A stretch of DNA of 64,000 bases from JAHDVS01 sp964370985 (GTDB taxonomy: Bacteria; Actinomycetota; Thermoleophilia; Gaiellales; Gaiellaceae). Below are positions 49,963-57,303 of this stretch, piece by piece. The stretch spans positions 33,413 through 97,412 of the forward strand of contig CAYJLE010000007.1 of the NCBI GenBank assembly GCA_964370985.1, read 5' to 3'. Position 1 is the stretch's first letter, and each line of letters begins with the position of its first letter. The position numbers and the translations under genes were made by a program. The notes under the pieces were generated by a model. It saw only the letters and a list, made by a program, of their open reading frames with translations. It was not told the origin of the DNA and made no database searches.

Positions 49963-50639
49963 GCGAACACGTGCGCCTCGAGCGTCGTGTCGTAGTCCGC
50001 GCGCGGGCCGTCGAAGACGAGCTCCCCGGCCCGCAGGACGCAGACCCGGTCGGCGAACCGCTCGAGCTCCTCGAGGTTCTGCGTCACGAACACGACCGCG
50101 CCGCCGCGGTCGCGCGTGCGCGTCGCGAGCTCCCAGAGCCTCCGGCGCTGCTTGGGGTCGAGAGCGGCGGTCGGCTCGTCGAGCAGGAGCACGTCGGGCT
50201 CCGCGAGCAGCGCGATCGCGAGGTTGAGGCGCTGCTGGTTGCCGATCGAGAGGTGCGCGGCAGGGCGGTCGTCTGCGGGAAGCTCGACGGTCTCGACCAG
50301 CCGGGCCGCGGCTGCCGCAGGCTCCGCGACCCCCTCGAGGCGGGCGAACAACTCCAGGTTCTCGCGGGCCGAGAGCCGCCCGTACTGCGCCGGGCGCTGC
50401 GGCACCCAGCCGATCCGCGCCGGCGGGTCCCCGGGCGCCACGACGCCCCCGGTGGCCGGCAACGCCCCGGCGAGAATCGCGACGAGCGTCGACTTCCCGG
50501 CGCCGTTGGGGCCGATCACGGCCACGAGCTCGCCGCCGACGACGTCGAAGTCGGTCGGAGCCAGCGCGACGTGGCGCCCGTAGCGGCGTGTCACGCCGCG
50601 GGCCGATAGCAGCGTCCGTCGGGCTACGGAAGCCGGCAT
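49959..50639 (-). CDS. ABC exporter ATP-binding protein
   Basis: About 226 residues. Walker A GPNGAGKST (near residue 45), Q-loop VPQRPAQYG, a divergent signature LSIGNQQRLNLAIAL in place of LSGGQ, Walker B DVLLLDEPTAALDP and an H-loop position occupied by VTQNLEEL (Gln where His is usual). Both changes may slow ATP turnover. It drives the permease encoded next (ATGA overlap). ATG 50639 is preferred. Confidence 0.87.
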   Translation of the reverse strand: MPASVARRTLLSARGVTRRYGRHVALAPTDFDVVGGELVAVIGPNGAGKSTLVAILAGALPATGGVVAPGDPPARIGWVPQRPAQYGRLSARENLELFARLEGVAEPAAAAARLVETVELPADDRPAAHLSIGNQQRLNLAIALLAEPDVLLLDEPTAALDPKQRRRLWELATRTRDRGGAVVFVTQNLEELERFADRVCVLRAGELVFDGPRADYDTTLEAHVFA

Positions 50640-50682
50640 GCGCCTCGCTCGTTCACCGCCGGGGCATGGTACCGTCAGACGG
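50640..50682. promoter_or_regulatory. Divergent promoters with overlapping -10 boxes
   Basis: Minus -10 TACCAT (50666-50671) and plus -10 TACCGT (50670-50675) share two bases within GGTACC. Plus start ATG 50683 is 7 nt away; minus ATG 50639 is about 26 nt away. Only one direction can be melted at a time. Confidence 0.5.
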
Positions 50683-51462
50683 ATGGCCCGGCCCCAGGCC
50701 TCAGGCCTCGTCGCGCACGGGGACGTTCGTATGCGGGCCCGCGCGCGGGCCCGGCGACTTCGCCGTCTCGCGATCGTCGCCCTCAGCGTGGCGATCGCGG
50801 TCCCGATCGCGGTGCTCGCGCTCGACTCGGGCTCGGCTTCCCGGCCCGTCCCCGTACCGGCCGCGGAGCGTCTCCTGCCCGCGGGTCCGCCGAGCCCGAC
50901 CGTGCTCGCGCTGCTCGGCTCCGTGCGGATCCACCTGCCGATCGAGGAGAGCCACATCACGGCGATCGGCTACCACGCGGTCGGGCAGGGCGCTCTGGAG
51001 CTCGACCCGGTGGGGACACAGGCCAATGCCGGGCTGCTCACACGGATCTTCAACCGCTTCTTCAGCGACGGCTCGGGCGGTGTGCGCTACTACCTGCTCG
51101 GAGGCGAGGGGGGGCCCGCCACCGCCGGTCTCGACGTCGGCGCTCCGGTCGGGACCGACGTCTACTCGCCCGTGGACGGCACCGTCGCCGCGATCTCGGA
51201 TCGGATCGTCTCCGGGGCGGCGCACGGGGTGCGCATCGACATCCAGCCGACCGGCAGCCCGGGGCTCGTCGTGTCCGTGACGAACCTCTCGGCCGACGAG
51301 GCGCTGAGCGTCGGCTCCACCGTCGCCCGCTCGAAGACGAAGCTCGGCCGCGTCGTCGACCTCTCGACGGTCCAGACCTCGGCGCTCGCTCGCTACACGC
51401 ACGACCTCGGGCAGCACGTGCACCTCGAGGTGCACCCGACCGCGAACCTCTCGCTCCCCTAG
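50683..51462 (+). CDS. M23 (LytM)-like cell-envelope protein with incomplete zinc site
   Basis: About 259 residues. A basic N-terminus and one helix (LAIVALSVAIAVPIAVLAL) anchor it. The late part has the M23 fold (LDVGAPVGTDVYSPVDGTVAAIS and GQHVHLEVHP). The second zinc pair His-x-His is present, but the first His of the family's His-x3-Asp is replaced (ATAGLD instead of HxGxD), so endopeptidase activity is doubtful. It may bind rather than cut peptidoglycan, like EnvC/NlpD. ATG 50683 follows TACCGT by 7 nt. Two bases separate it from the YmdB-like gene. Confidence 0.75.
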   Translation: MARPQASGLVAHGDVRMRARARARRLRRLAIVALSVAIAVPIAVLALDSGSASRPVPVPAAERLLPAGPPSPTVLALLGSVRIHLPIEESHITAIGYHAVGQGALELDPVGTQANAGLLTRIFNRFFSDGSGGVRYYLLGGEGGPATAGLDVGAPVGTDVYSPVDGTVAAISDRIVSGAAHGVRIDIQPTGSPGLVVSVTNLSADEALSVGSTVARSKTKLGRVVDLSTVQTSALARYTHDLGQHVHLEVHPTANLSLP

Positions 51463-51464
51463 CC

Positions 51465-52247
51465 CTGCGCATCCTCTTCGTCGCGGACGTCTTCGGTGCT
51501 CCCGGCCGGCGGGCCGTCGAGACGCGCCTGCCGGCGCTCCGGGACGAGCTCGGGGTGGACTACTGCGTCGTCAACGGCGAGAACGCGGCCGACGGAGCCG
51601 GGCTGACCGCGAAGCTCGCGACGCTGCTCCTCGCCCGCGGCGCGGACGTCGTGACCACCGGGAACCACGTCTGGCGCCGCCGCGACCTGATGCCCCTGCT
51701 CGGCAGCTCGCCGCGCCTGCTGCGACCCGCGAACATGGGCGGGCCCGGAGCGCCGGGGCGGGGAACGACGGTCGTGCCGGCCGCGGACGGCACCCCGGTG
51801 GCGGTGATCAACCTGCTCGGCGACCTGTTCATGGGGAGCTACGCGCACCCCTTCCCGCTCGCCGAGGAGCTCGTCGCCGAGGCGCTGTCCGAGACGCCGG
51901 TCGTGCTCGTCGACTTCCACGCCGAGGCGACGAGCGAGAAGATCGCGCTGGCGCGGCTCCTCGATGGCCGCGCGACGGCCGTGATCGGTACGCACACGCA
52001 CGTGCAGACGAACGACGCGCGCGTTCTCCCCGGCGGCACGGCGGCGCTCACCGACGCGGGCATGACCGGGCCGCACGACTCGGTGATCGGCGTCGCGGCC
52101 GAGCTTGCGATCGAGCGGATGCGGACGGGCCTGCCCGTCCGCTTCCATCCGGCCGAGGGGGACGTGCGGATCGAGGGCGCCCTCGTCGAGTGCGGCCCCG
52201 ATGGGCGCGCTACCGCCTGCGAGACGGTGCGGGTCGAGGTGCGATAG
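51465..52247 (+). CDS. YmdB-family metallophosphoesterase, apparent CTG start
   Basis: About 260 residues. RILFVADVFGAPGRR, VVNGENAADGAGLT, VVTTGNHVWRRRD, LRPANM, VDFHAEATSEK and GTHTHVQTNDARVLPGGTAALTDAGMTGP match the calcineurin-like YmdB/2',3'-cNMP phosphodiesterase family. Relatives begin Met-Arg-Ile-Leu-Phe, and here that Met position is CTG at 51465, two bases after the TAG of the preceding gene. The next start, GTG 51555, would delete the first metal-binding Asp. CTG initiation by re-starting ribosomes is therefore likely. The last 38 bp overlap the convergent gene. Confidence 0.85.
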   Translation: MRILFVADVFGAPGRRAVETRLPALRDELGVDYCVVNGENAADGAGLTAKLATLLLARGADVVTTGNHVWRRRDLMPLLGSSPRLLRPANMGGPGAPGRGTTVVPAADGTPVAVINLLGDLFMGSYAHPFPLAEELVAEALSETPVVLVDFHAEATSEKIALARLLDGRATAVIGTHTHVQTNDARVLPGGTAALTDAGMTGPHDSVIGVAAELAIERMRTGLPVRFHPAEGDVRIEGALVECGPDGRATACETVRVEVR

Positions 52248-53451
52248 CCGCGACGAGCACGGCGGCGACCGCGACGAGGGCGGCGTTTCGCGCGAGCAGG
52301 AGCCAGGTCTGGCCGGGGGCGAGCGCCACGAGGTCCCAGTACGCGGACGGAAACCAGAGCCGGGTCAGGACGAGCGCCGAGAGGAAGAGCGCTGCCGCGA
52401 CCGCGCCGCGACGGCCCGCGGCCAGCGGCGCGAGCGGAACGAGCCAGATCAGGAACTGGGGGGAGAGCACCTTCCCGAACGCGACGAACGCTGCGACCGC
52501 CGCGGCGCTCGCGGTCAGGAGCTCCGCGGCGCGGCCGCCGCGACGGGCGAACAGGAGCCAGACGCCGGCGAGGGCGGCAACCTGGAAGGCCGTCTGGGCG
52601 ACGGCGAGCGCGTCGGGGAGGCCCCCGACCAGGTTCTGCGACCCGTAGCTCGAGACGACGGTGGGCTCGTACCACCCGGCCAGGTGCGCCACGAGCAGGA
52701 ACGAGGAGCCGAGGCTCTCGATCTGGAGCGGCCGGCCTGTCTGGCGCTCCAGGCTGGCCGCGAGCCCGTCTGGCGAGAGGATCGCGAACGGCAGCAGGCA
52801 CGCCGCGAGCACGAGGACGAAGGCGCCGAGGCAGACGGCCGCCTCGCGCCCGCCGCGCCGTCGGGCCACGTACGTGAGCGCGAGCGGCGCCAGCACGAGC
52901 GGGTACAACTTGGCCGCGACGGCGAGCGCGAGGAGCCCGAGCCCGAGTCGGTCGCGTCCCCCGGCAAGTGCCGAGAGCGCGGCCGCGACGAGGAGAGCCG
53001 GCCAGAGGTCGTAGCGGGTGAGGACGACCGGGCCGAGCGCGAGCGGGGCGACCCCGGCGAGCAAGGACGCTGCCGCGAGCTTCCCGTCGCCGGCGCCCGC
53101 CTGGCCGAGCGCGAGCAGGGCCAGCGCGACCGCACCCGCGCCGCACAGCGCCATCAGGAGCTCGAAGATCGCCCGGTAGTCGTCCGCCGGCGCCAGGGAC
53201 GGGAGCAGGAAGACGGGGAGCGCCCCGGGCGGGTACTCGAGCTCGAAGTCCCGGTAGGGGACGCTCCCGCCGAGCATCGCGTCCCCGTAGCGCTGGTACA
53301 CCGGCGTGTCGACGATCTCGTAGCCGTCGAGCGGCCCGGCGTGGAGCAGGAGGAAGCAGGCGACGAACAGCCCGGCGCCCAGGGCCGCCCAGACGGCCGC
53401 CCTGCGCGCGTCAGGCGCTGGCGCCGACCAGCTCGCGGGGCTCGCGCTCAC
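52210..53451 (-). CDS. GT-C type (DUF2029/GT87-like) membrane glycosyltransferase
   Basis: About 413 residues with ten or more hydrophobic helices. The first external loop has YGDAMLGGSVPYRDFELEYPPGALPVF, the acidic loop of polyprenol-phosphate-mannose-dependent GT87 mannosyltransferases, followed by TRYDLWPALLVA and KLYPLVLAPLAL. It likely transfers a sugar from a lipid carrier outside the membrane. GTG 53451 is the chosen start and overlaps the upstream gene by 41 bp; its C-terminus overlaps the convergent YmdB gene by 38 bp. Confidence 0.8.
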   Translation of the reverse strand: MSASPASWSAPAPDARRAAVWAALGAGLFVACFLLLHAGPLDGYEIVDTPVYQRYGDAMLGGSVPYRDFELEYPPGALPVFLLPSLAPADDYRAIFELLMALCGAGAVALALLALGQAGAGDGKLAAASLLAGVAPLALGPVVLTRYDLWPALLVAAALSALAGGRDRLGLGLLALAVAAKLYPLVLAPLALTYVARRRGGREAAVCLGAFVLVLAACLLPFAILSPDGLAASLERQTGRPLQIESLGSSFLLVAHLAGWYEPTVVSSYGSQNLVGGLPDALAVAQTAFQVAALAGVWLLFARRGGRAAELLTASAAAVAAFVAFGKVLSPQFLIWLVPLAPLAAGRRGAVAAALFLSALVLTRLWFPSAYWDLVALAPGQTWLLLARNAALVAVAAVLVAAIAPRPAPSRRR

Positions 53452-55207
53452 CGGCCTCCACCACGGCCTGCTCCTCCCGGGCCGCGGGCGCGTAGAGGGC
53501 AAAGGCGACGAAGGGCAGGAACCACGGCAGGTAGAGATAGAACCAGTGGGTGAGCACGAGCTGGAAGCCGACGAGGAGCGCGGCTGAGAGCGCGGCGAGC
53601 TGGAGCGGCGACTTTCGCCGCGGGCGGAACGCGAGTGCCAGCGCGCCGGCGACGAGCGCGGCCTTCAGCCCCGTCTGGACGGTTCCGAGATCGGGGTAGC
53701 CCGGGTACTCGCCCCAGTTCCAGAGCGAGAACGGGGAGTCGCGCCCGAGCTGGAAGCCGAACGTGCGGTCCCAGAACACCCTCGCGGCGTGGAGCGGGTC
53801 GGGCTCGAGCAGGAGCACCCAGAAGCCGAGCACGGTTGCGAGCGCGAAGCCGCCGACGAAGAGGATGACGGCCCGGGGCCGCCTGAGGCCGTCGGGATAC
53901 GAGGCCCAGAGCGGTACGAGCAGAAGCGACGCGAACTTCGCCCACGAGGCAAGCCCCGTGAACACGCCACGTGCCGGGGCCGATGTGACGAGCCAGAAGC
54001 CGAAGATCAGGATCGCCGGCAGGATCGCGTCGTTCGAGTTCGAGCTGGACACGTACTGCGTGAACGGGTAGGCGGCCCACGCGAACGGCAGTGTCGCCGC
54101 CAGCCGGCCGCGGCCGAAGCGCCAGCCGACGAGCGCGAGGCCGATCAGCGCGAGGCAGTCGAACAGGAGCGCGGTGAAGTGGGCCGCGGGCAGCGAGTCC
54201 CACTTGCCGCTCCAGCCGTAGGCGAGGTAGCCGGGGATGTACGCGATGTACGTGATGGGGCCGTACGTGTCGCCGCGGTCGTTCGCCGACTCGCAGCGAC
54301 CGTTCGTCTGGACACGGTCGCGCACGTTGCCGTTGACATCGGCCGGACCGCACTCCTCCCCCTCGTGGACGGGCATGTGCCCGTACGGCATCTCGCCCGC
54401 CGAGACGATCCGCTGCGCGCCGATCACGCTTGCGTAGCCGACGTCGATCACGTTCGACGCCTCGACGTTCAGACCGATCCGAAACCCCGCCAGGAAGACG
54501 GTCGCGGCCGCAAGCACCCAGACCGGCCACAGGGGCCGCGAGCCGTCGTCGCGGCGGCTTCCGCGCACGCCGAGCCACGCCATCCGGACGAGCAGGTAGG
54601 CGAGCGGCGGATAGGCGAGCGGGACCGAAAGAAAGATCTGCCCGTCGTTGAAGAACCACCAGGAGGCCGCGAACGAGAGCAGGACGACCAGGTCGAGGTT
54701 GCGCATCGAGAGTGGCCGTCGCAGGTTGGCGAGCCCCAGGAAGAAGACCGCGCAGAGCGGCCACCAGATCGCGGGATCGTTGATCTTGCGGCCGAACGCG
54801 CCGTCGTAGCCTCGCGCCATCGTCCACGCGACCTGGGGGCCTGTCCAGGCCTCGGTCACCTGCCTCGTCGTGTCGTCGACCTTCGCGAGCGCGATCTGGC
54901 CCGCGTCAGGCAGGTCCGACCAGACCTTGACCGTCCAGGTGCGCTTGTCGTCGTCGAACGTGGCGCGCTTCGTCAGGCCCTCGGTCGGGTAGCGGCCGAC
55001 CCAGTCGCGGACTTTCGGGCTCGCGAGCGCGAGCTCGATCGCCCGCTCATCGTCCAGCACGGGCTCGGCCGGCACCGGCACGAAGGGCGTGTCCACGAGC
55101 TGCCCCTCCGCGTCGTAGACCGGCGCCGTGGGCGCCGGCGCGGCGGCGGAGGCGGGGGCGAAGCAGAGGACGAGGGCCGCCGCGAGAATCGTGAGCGGGC
55201 GGCGCAC
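53411..55207 (-). CDS. Large membrane glycosyltransferase-like protein with secreted N-terminal domain
   Basis: About 598 residues. A signal peptide (LTILAAALVLCFAPASAAA) and an external domain of about 120 residues containing a PepSY-like stretch (RTWTVKVWSDLPDAGQIALAKVDDTTRQV) are followed by around ten helices with GT-C-like loops (GEMPYGHMPVHEGEECGP, DTYGPITYIAYIPGYLAYGW). GTG 55207 has AGGAG 4 nt upstream, overlapping the stop of the GtrA gene. It probably acts with the GtrA-type and GT87-like proteins in glycosylating a lipid or protein outside the cell. Exact reaction unknown. Confidence 0.75.
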   Translation of the reverse strand: MRRPLTILAAALVLCFAPASAAAPAPTAPVYDAEGQLVDTPFVPVPAEPVLDDERAIELALASPKVRDWVGRYPTEGLTKRATFDDDKRTWTVKVWSDLPDAGQIALAKVDDTTRQVTEAWTGPQVAWTMARGYDGAFGRKINDPAIWWPLCAVFFLGLANLRRPLSMRNLDLVVLLSFAASWWFFNDGQIFLSVPLAYPPLAYLLVRMAWLGVRGSRRDDGSRPLWPVWVLAAATVFLAGFRIGLNVEASNVIDVGYASVIGAQRIVSAGEMPYGHMPVHEGEECGPADVNGNVRDRVQTNGRCESANDRGDTYGPITYIAYIPGYLAYGWSGKWDSLPAAHFTALLFDCLALIGLALVGWRFGRGRLAATLPFAWAAYPFTQYVSSSNSNDAILPAILIFGFWLVTSAPARGVFTGLASWAKFASLLLVPLWASYPDGLRRPRAVILFVGGFALATVLGFWVLLLEPDPLHAARVFWDRTFGFQLGRDSPFSLWNWGEYPGYPDLGTVQTGLKAALVAGALALAFRPRRKSPLQLAALSAALLVGFQLVLTHWFYLYLPWFLPFVAFALYAPAAREEQAVVEAGEREPRELVGASA

Positions 55208-55214
55208 CGTGCTC

Positions 55215-55664
55215 CTAGGGCCGGAACGACCAGAGCTTGTTGCCGAGGAAGGACAGCGGCGTGACGAGCACGATCGCCACGGCCTGCGCAGGGACCTTGG
55301 GTACTCCCAGCGCCACGAGCGCAGCGAGCGCCGCCAGGTTCGCGCCGAGCGCGGCCGTGGACACGGCGAGGAAGCGCGCGCCCTGGAGGACGAGGTGGCC
55401 CCGCTCGCGGCGGAACGTCCAGAGACGGTTCCAGGCGTAGTTGTTGGTGACCGCGACGGCGAACGAGGCGATCGCGGCCAGGAGGAAGTGAACGCCCGCC
55501 GCGTGCACGAGCACGGCGTAGACGCCAAGGTTGACCGCGTAGCCGCTGGCGCCGACGAGGCAGAACTTGAGCAGCTGCACCCAGTTGCCGGACCGGCGCG
55601 CCCCGATCCGCGCCCGGACGGCGAGGGCCGAGAGTCGCGGGGTCAGCTCGGACGCGCGCGCCAC
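55215..55664 (-). CDS. GtrA-family membrane protein
   Basis: About 149 residues with four helices. The GtrA/DPMS-associated pattern is clear: LLKFCLVGASGYAVNLGVYAVLV, FAVAVTNNYAWNRLWTFR, GNKLWSF at the end. Such proteins flip or hold polyprenyl-phosphate sugars. GTG 55664 is chosen because TAACCT lies 7 nt upstream (55672-55677); an upstream GTG at 55691 precedes that promoter. It heads a three-gene minus-strand unit with the two membrane glycosyltransferases. Confidence 0.87.
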   Translation of the reverse strand: MARASELTPRLSALAVRARIGARRSGNWVQLLKFCLVGASGYAVNLGVYAVLVHAAGVHFLLAAIASFAVAVTNNYAWNRLWTFRRERGHLVLQGARFLAVSTAALGANLAALAALVALGVPKVPAQAVAIVLVTPLSFLGNKLWSFRP

Positions 55665-55946
55665 GCGCCATAGGTTAGAGCCCCGGCGCACACCGGGGCC
55701 CCCGGGCCCGGAGCCCCTCGGCGCCCGCCAGCGGCACGAAGCGGCAGGGAACCGAACGCGCGACCGCCGGGCCTTCGGGCGTGGCCACGATCACCTCGAG
55801 CGACTCGCCGCGGGGCGCAAGCTGCGCGCAGAGGGCGACGGACGCGTGGCGCGGCAGCCGCGACGACGATCGAATCGAGCGGGGCCAGCGCCGATTGCCC
55901 GAGTGTTCGGGAATGTCCCCCGAGCAAGGTGGCCGGGCGGTGAACG
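55665..55946. other. Mostly non-coding stretch with repeat A and a possible gene remnant
   Basis: It contains the GtrA promoter (-10 at 55672-55677) and a minus-strand reading segment (55675-55830) with a plausible protein-like run ending in AVARSVPCRFVPL. That segment may be the C-terminus of a lost gene, and no intact gene is seen. The stem-loop repeat at 55895-55927 lies at its right end. Confidence 0.4.
55895..55927. repeat. Stem-loop repeat with CGGGAATG core, copy A
   Basis: Outer arms TTGC (55895-55898) and GCAA (55924-55927) enclose GTGTTCGGGAATGTC, which matches copy C in 14 of 15 positions. Related copies are at 57241-57279 and 57891-57925. Confidence 0.5.
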
Positions 55947-56040
55947 TCACAGGAGGAGGCCCATCACGATCGAGTCCCAGAACTCGCCGCTCCGCGCGGC
56001 GGTAGTACCTGGCGCGGCGGCCCTCCTCGATGAAGCGAAA
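55947..56040 (-). pseudogene. Frameshifted C-terminal remnant of a GNAT acetyltransferase
   Basis: On the minus strand one frame reads FRFIEEGRRARYYRR and, after a one-base shift, another reads SGEFWDSIVMGLLL followed by TGA. Together they match the usual end of RimJ/RimL-type GNAT acetyltransferases (a GFxEEGR ... YxDSIVMGLL pattern). The N-terminal three quarters are missing; the intact gene at 56042-56335 begins where they should be. It is adjacent to stem-loop repeat A. A dead fragment left by deletion or insertion. Confidence 0.6.
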
Positions 56041-56041
56041 T

Positions 56042-56335
56042 CTACGGAGTCTCTCGCTCGAGTACGACCTCGTATGAATCGACGGAGACGCGGCGCATAC
56101 TGCCGGCGTCGGGTGGGCTCATCGCCTCGAGCGCCTCAGCGCCCTTCCGGAGATCCTCCTCGGAGCCGAACCGGACTGCGACGACGACCTTTCCAGCAGA
56201 GCGGTCTGCGAGGACGGTAATCCGCTTCGCGGGGACGCCTTCGGGCGGGCCATCGGAGGCATTGATCTCATTCAGCAACGCTTCGAGAGCTGCATCGTCG
56301 GCGTCGAACGTGACTACGCGAGCGTACTCGGCCAT
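56042..56335 (-). CDS. Small alpha/beta protein of unknown function
   Basis: About 97 residues with the pattern beta-alpha-beta-beta-alpha-beta (ARVVTFDADDAALEALLNEI ... KRITVLADRSAGKVVVAVRF ... DLRKGAEALEAM), which suggests a ferredoxin-like dimeric fold as in antibiotic-biosynthesis-monooxygenase-type proteins. No catalytic residues are evident. ATG 56335 has GGAGG 6 nt upstream, so it is leadered. It lies in the loose, mobile-looking stretch at 55.7-58.7 kb. Confidence 0.6.
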   Translation of the reverse strand: MAEYARVVTFDADDAALEALLNEINASDGPPEGVPAKRITVLADRSAGKVVVAVRFGSEEDLRKGAEALEAMSPPDAGSMRRVSVDSYEVVLERETP

Positions 56336-56747
56336 GTCATCCTCCATCGGCGGGGTCGGCTGGAGTCGATCGGGTGTGCTCCAGGTACTCAGTATGGGGA
56401 TTCGCATCGGTTGCGTGAAGGTCAGGGGCGGAGCGTCGGGTGAGCGAAACGTCAGAACTGCCTCCTGAAGCGCGGCGACGAGATCGGCCGCCGAGGCATG
56501 CTCGAGACTGCGGCGGGGACCTGCGGAGCGTCCGGCGCGTGCGTGACGGCCAACGCTACTCAGCAAGGGCCCTGCGAATCCGACGGTGCCTCAGGATCAC
56601 GGCTATACTGGAAATCAGCGCGTTGGCTCTAGCTGTTGAAGCCGCCGAGGCTCTAGCACTTTCCTCTCCGACTGTGACCCCTGGCCTGACCGCCGCAGTG
56701 CGCCGATTCGAGCGCTCTGCCCTGTACGACCACAGAAGGAGCATCAC
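56336..56747. other. 412-bp intergenic stretch
   Basis: It lies between divergent small genes and no convincing gene is seen. A TATACT -10-like box at 56604-56609 on the plus strand could serve the gene at 56748, leaving a leader of about 130 nt that ends in the Shine-Dalgarno GAAGGAG. This is far longer than the usual spacing in this genome. Confidence 0.4.
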
Positions 56748-57062
56748 ATGCATGCCACCATTCGTCGTTACGAAGGTGTCGACAGGACCCGCACGAACGA
56801 GGTCACCGGCAAGGTCAACGAGACGCTCATCCCCGAGCTTCGCAAGCTCCCCGGTTTCGCCGGCTATTACCTGATCGAGGCCGGCAACGGCGTCTTCAGC
56901 TCGCTCGGTCTCTTCGAGACGCCCGAGCAGGCCGACGAGTCCACCAAGGTCGTCGCGAAGTGGATCACCGACGAGAACTTCAGCACGGCGCTCCCCAACG
57001 CCCCGAAGATCACAAGCGGCAAGGTCGTTGCCCACAGCAACGGCGTCCCCGCCGTCGCCTAG
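56748..57062 (+). CDS. ABM-like dimeric alpha-beta barrel protein
   Basis: About 104 residues. It begins MHATIRRYEGV and contains LIPELRKLPGFAGYYLIEAGNGVFSSLGLFETPEQADESTKV, a pattern common in the antibiotic-biosynthesis-monooxygenase-like superfamily (ferredoxin-like half-barrel in which PGF-x-G and the alternating strand-helix are conserved). A strong Shine-Dalgarno (AGAAGGAG) precedes ATG 56748, so it is leadered. Substrate unknown. The assembly gap begins about 20 bp after its stop. Confidence 0.7.
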   Translation: MHATIRRYEGVDRTRTNEVTGKVNETLIPELRKLPGFAGYYLIEAGNGVFSSLGLFETPEQADESTKVVAKWITDENFSTALPNAPKITSGKVVAHSNGVPAVA

Positions 57063-57083
57063 CTCGAGCGTACTCCGCGCCAC

Positions 57084-57230
57084 CGACAGAGGGGGGGGGG
57101 GGGGGCCCGGCCCCCGCTGGGCGGGGCGGCACCCGGGCGCCGCGGGGCGGGGGAGGTGNNNNNNNNNNATCCCCCGCGCTCCCCCCGCCCCCCCCCCCGG
57201 GGGCCCGGGCCCCCGGGGGCCCCTCTGTCG
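57084..57230. other. Assembly gap with low-complexity foldback flanks
   Basis: CGACAGAGGGG (57084-57094) and its exact complement CCCCTCTGTCG (57220-57230) bracket poly-G, GC-only sequence, 10 Ns (57159-57168) and poly-C. This looks like sequencing or gap-closing artefact, not biology. Nothing inside should be interpreted. Confidence 0.85.
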
Positions 57231-57240
57231 TCGGACCTCT

Positions 57241-57279
57241 CGCCTGCGCCAGTCTTCGGGAATGGCTCCTGAGAGCCGG
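57241..57279. repeat. Stem-loop repeat with CGGGAATG core, copy B
   Basis: Shares the first 13 bases (CGCCTGCGCCAGT) and the core CGGGAATG with copy C. It lies 27 nt upstream of the -10 box of the lipoprotein gene. Confidence 0.5.
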
Positions 57280-57291
57280 GCTCATCGCAAC

Positions 57292-57297
57292 TAGCAT
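57292..57297 (+). promoter_or_regulatory. -10 box TAGCAT, leaderless promoter
   Basis: 6 nt before GTG 57304, with stem-loop copy B just upstream. Confidence 0.5.
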
Positions 57298-57303
57298 CCG
57301 ACC

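Noticed and set aside
57084..57230. Inverted repeats around the gap as a transposon
   Set aside because: Only 11 bp match, the interior is poly-G/poly-C and Ns with no coding sequence; artefact is far more likely.
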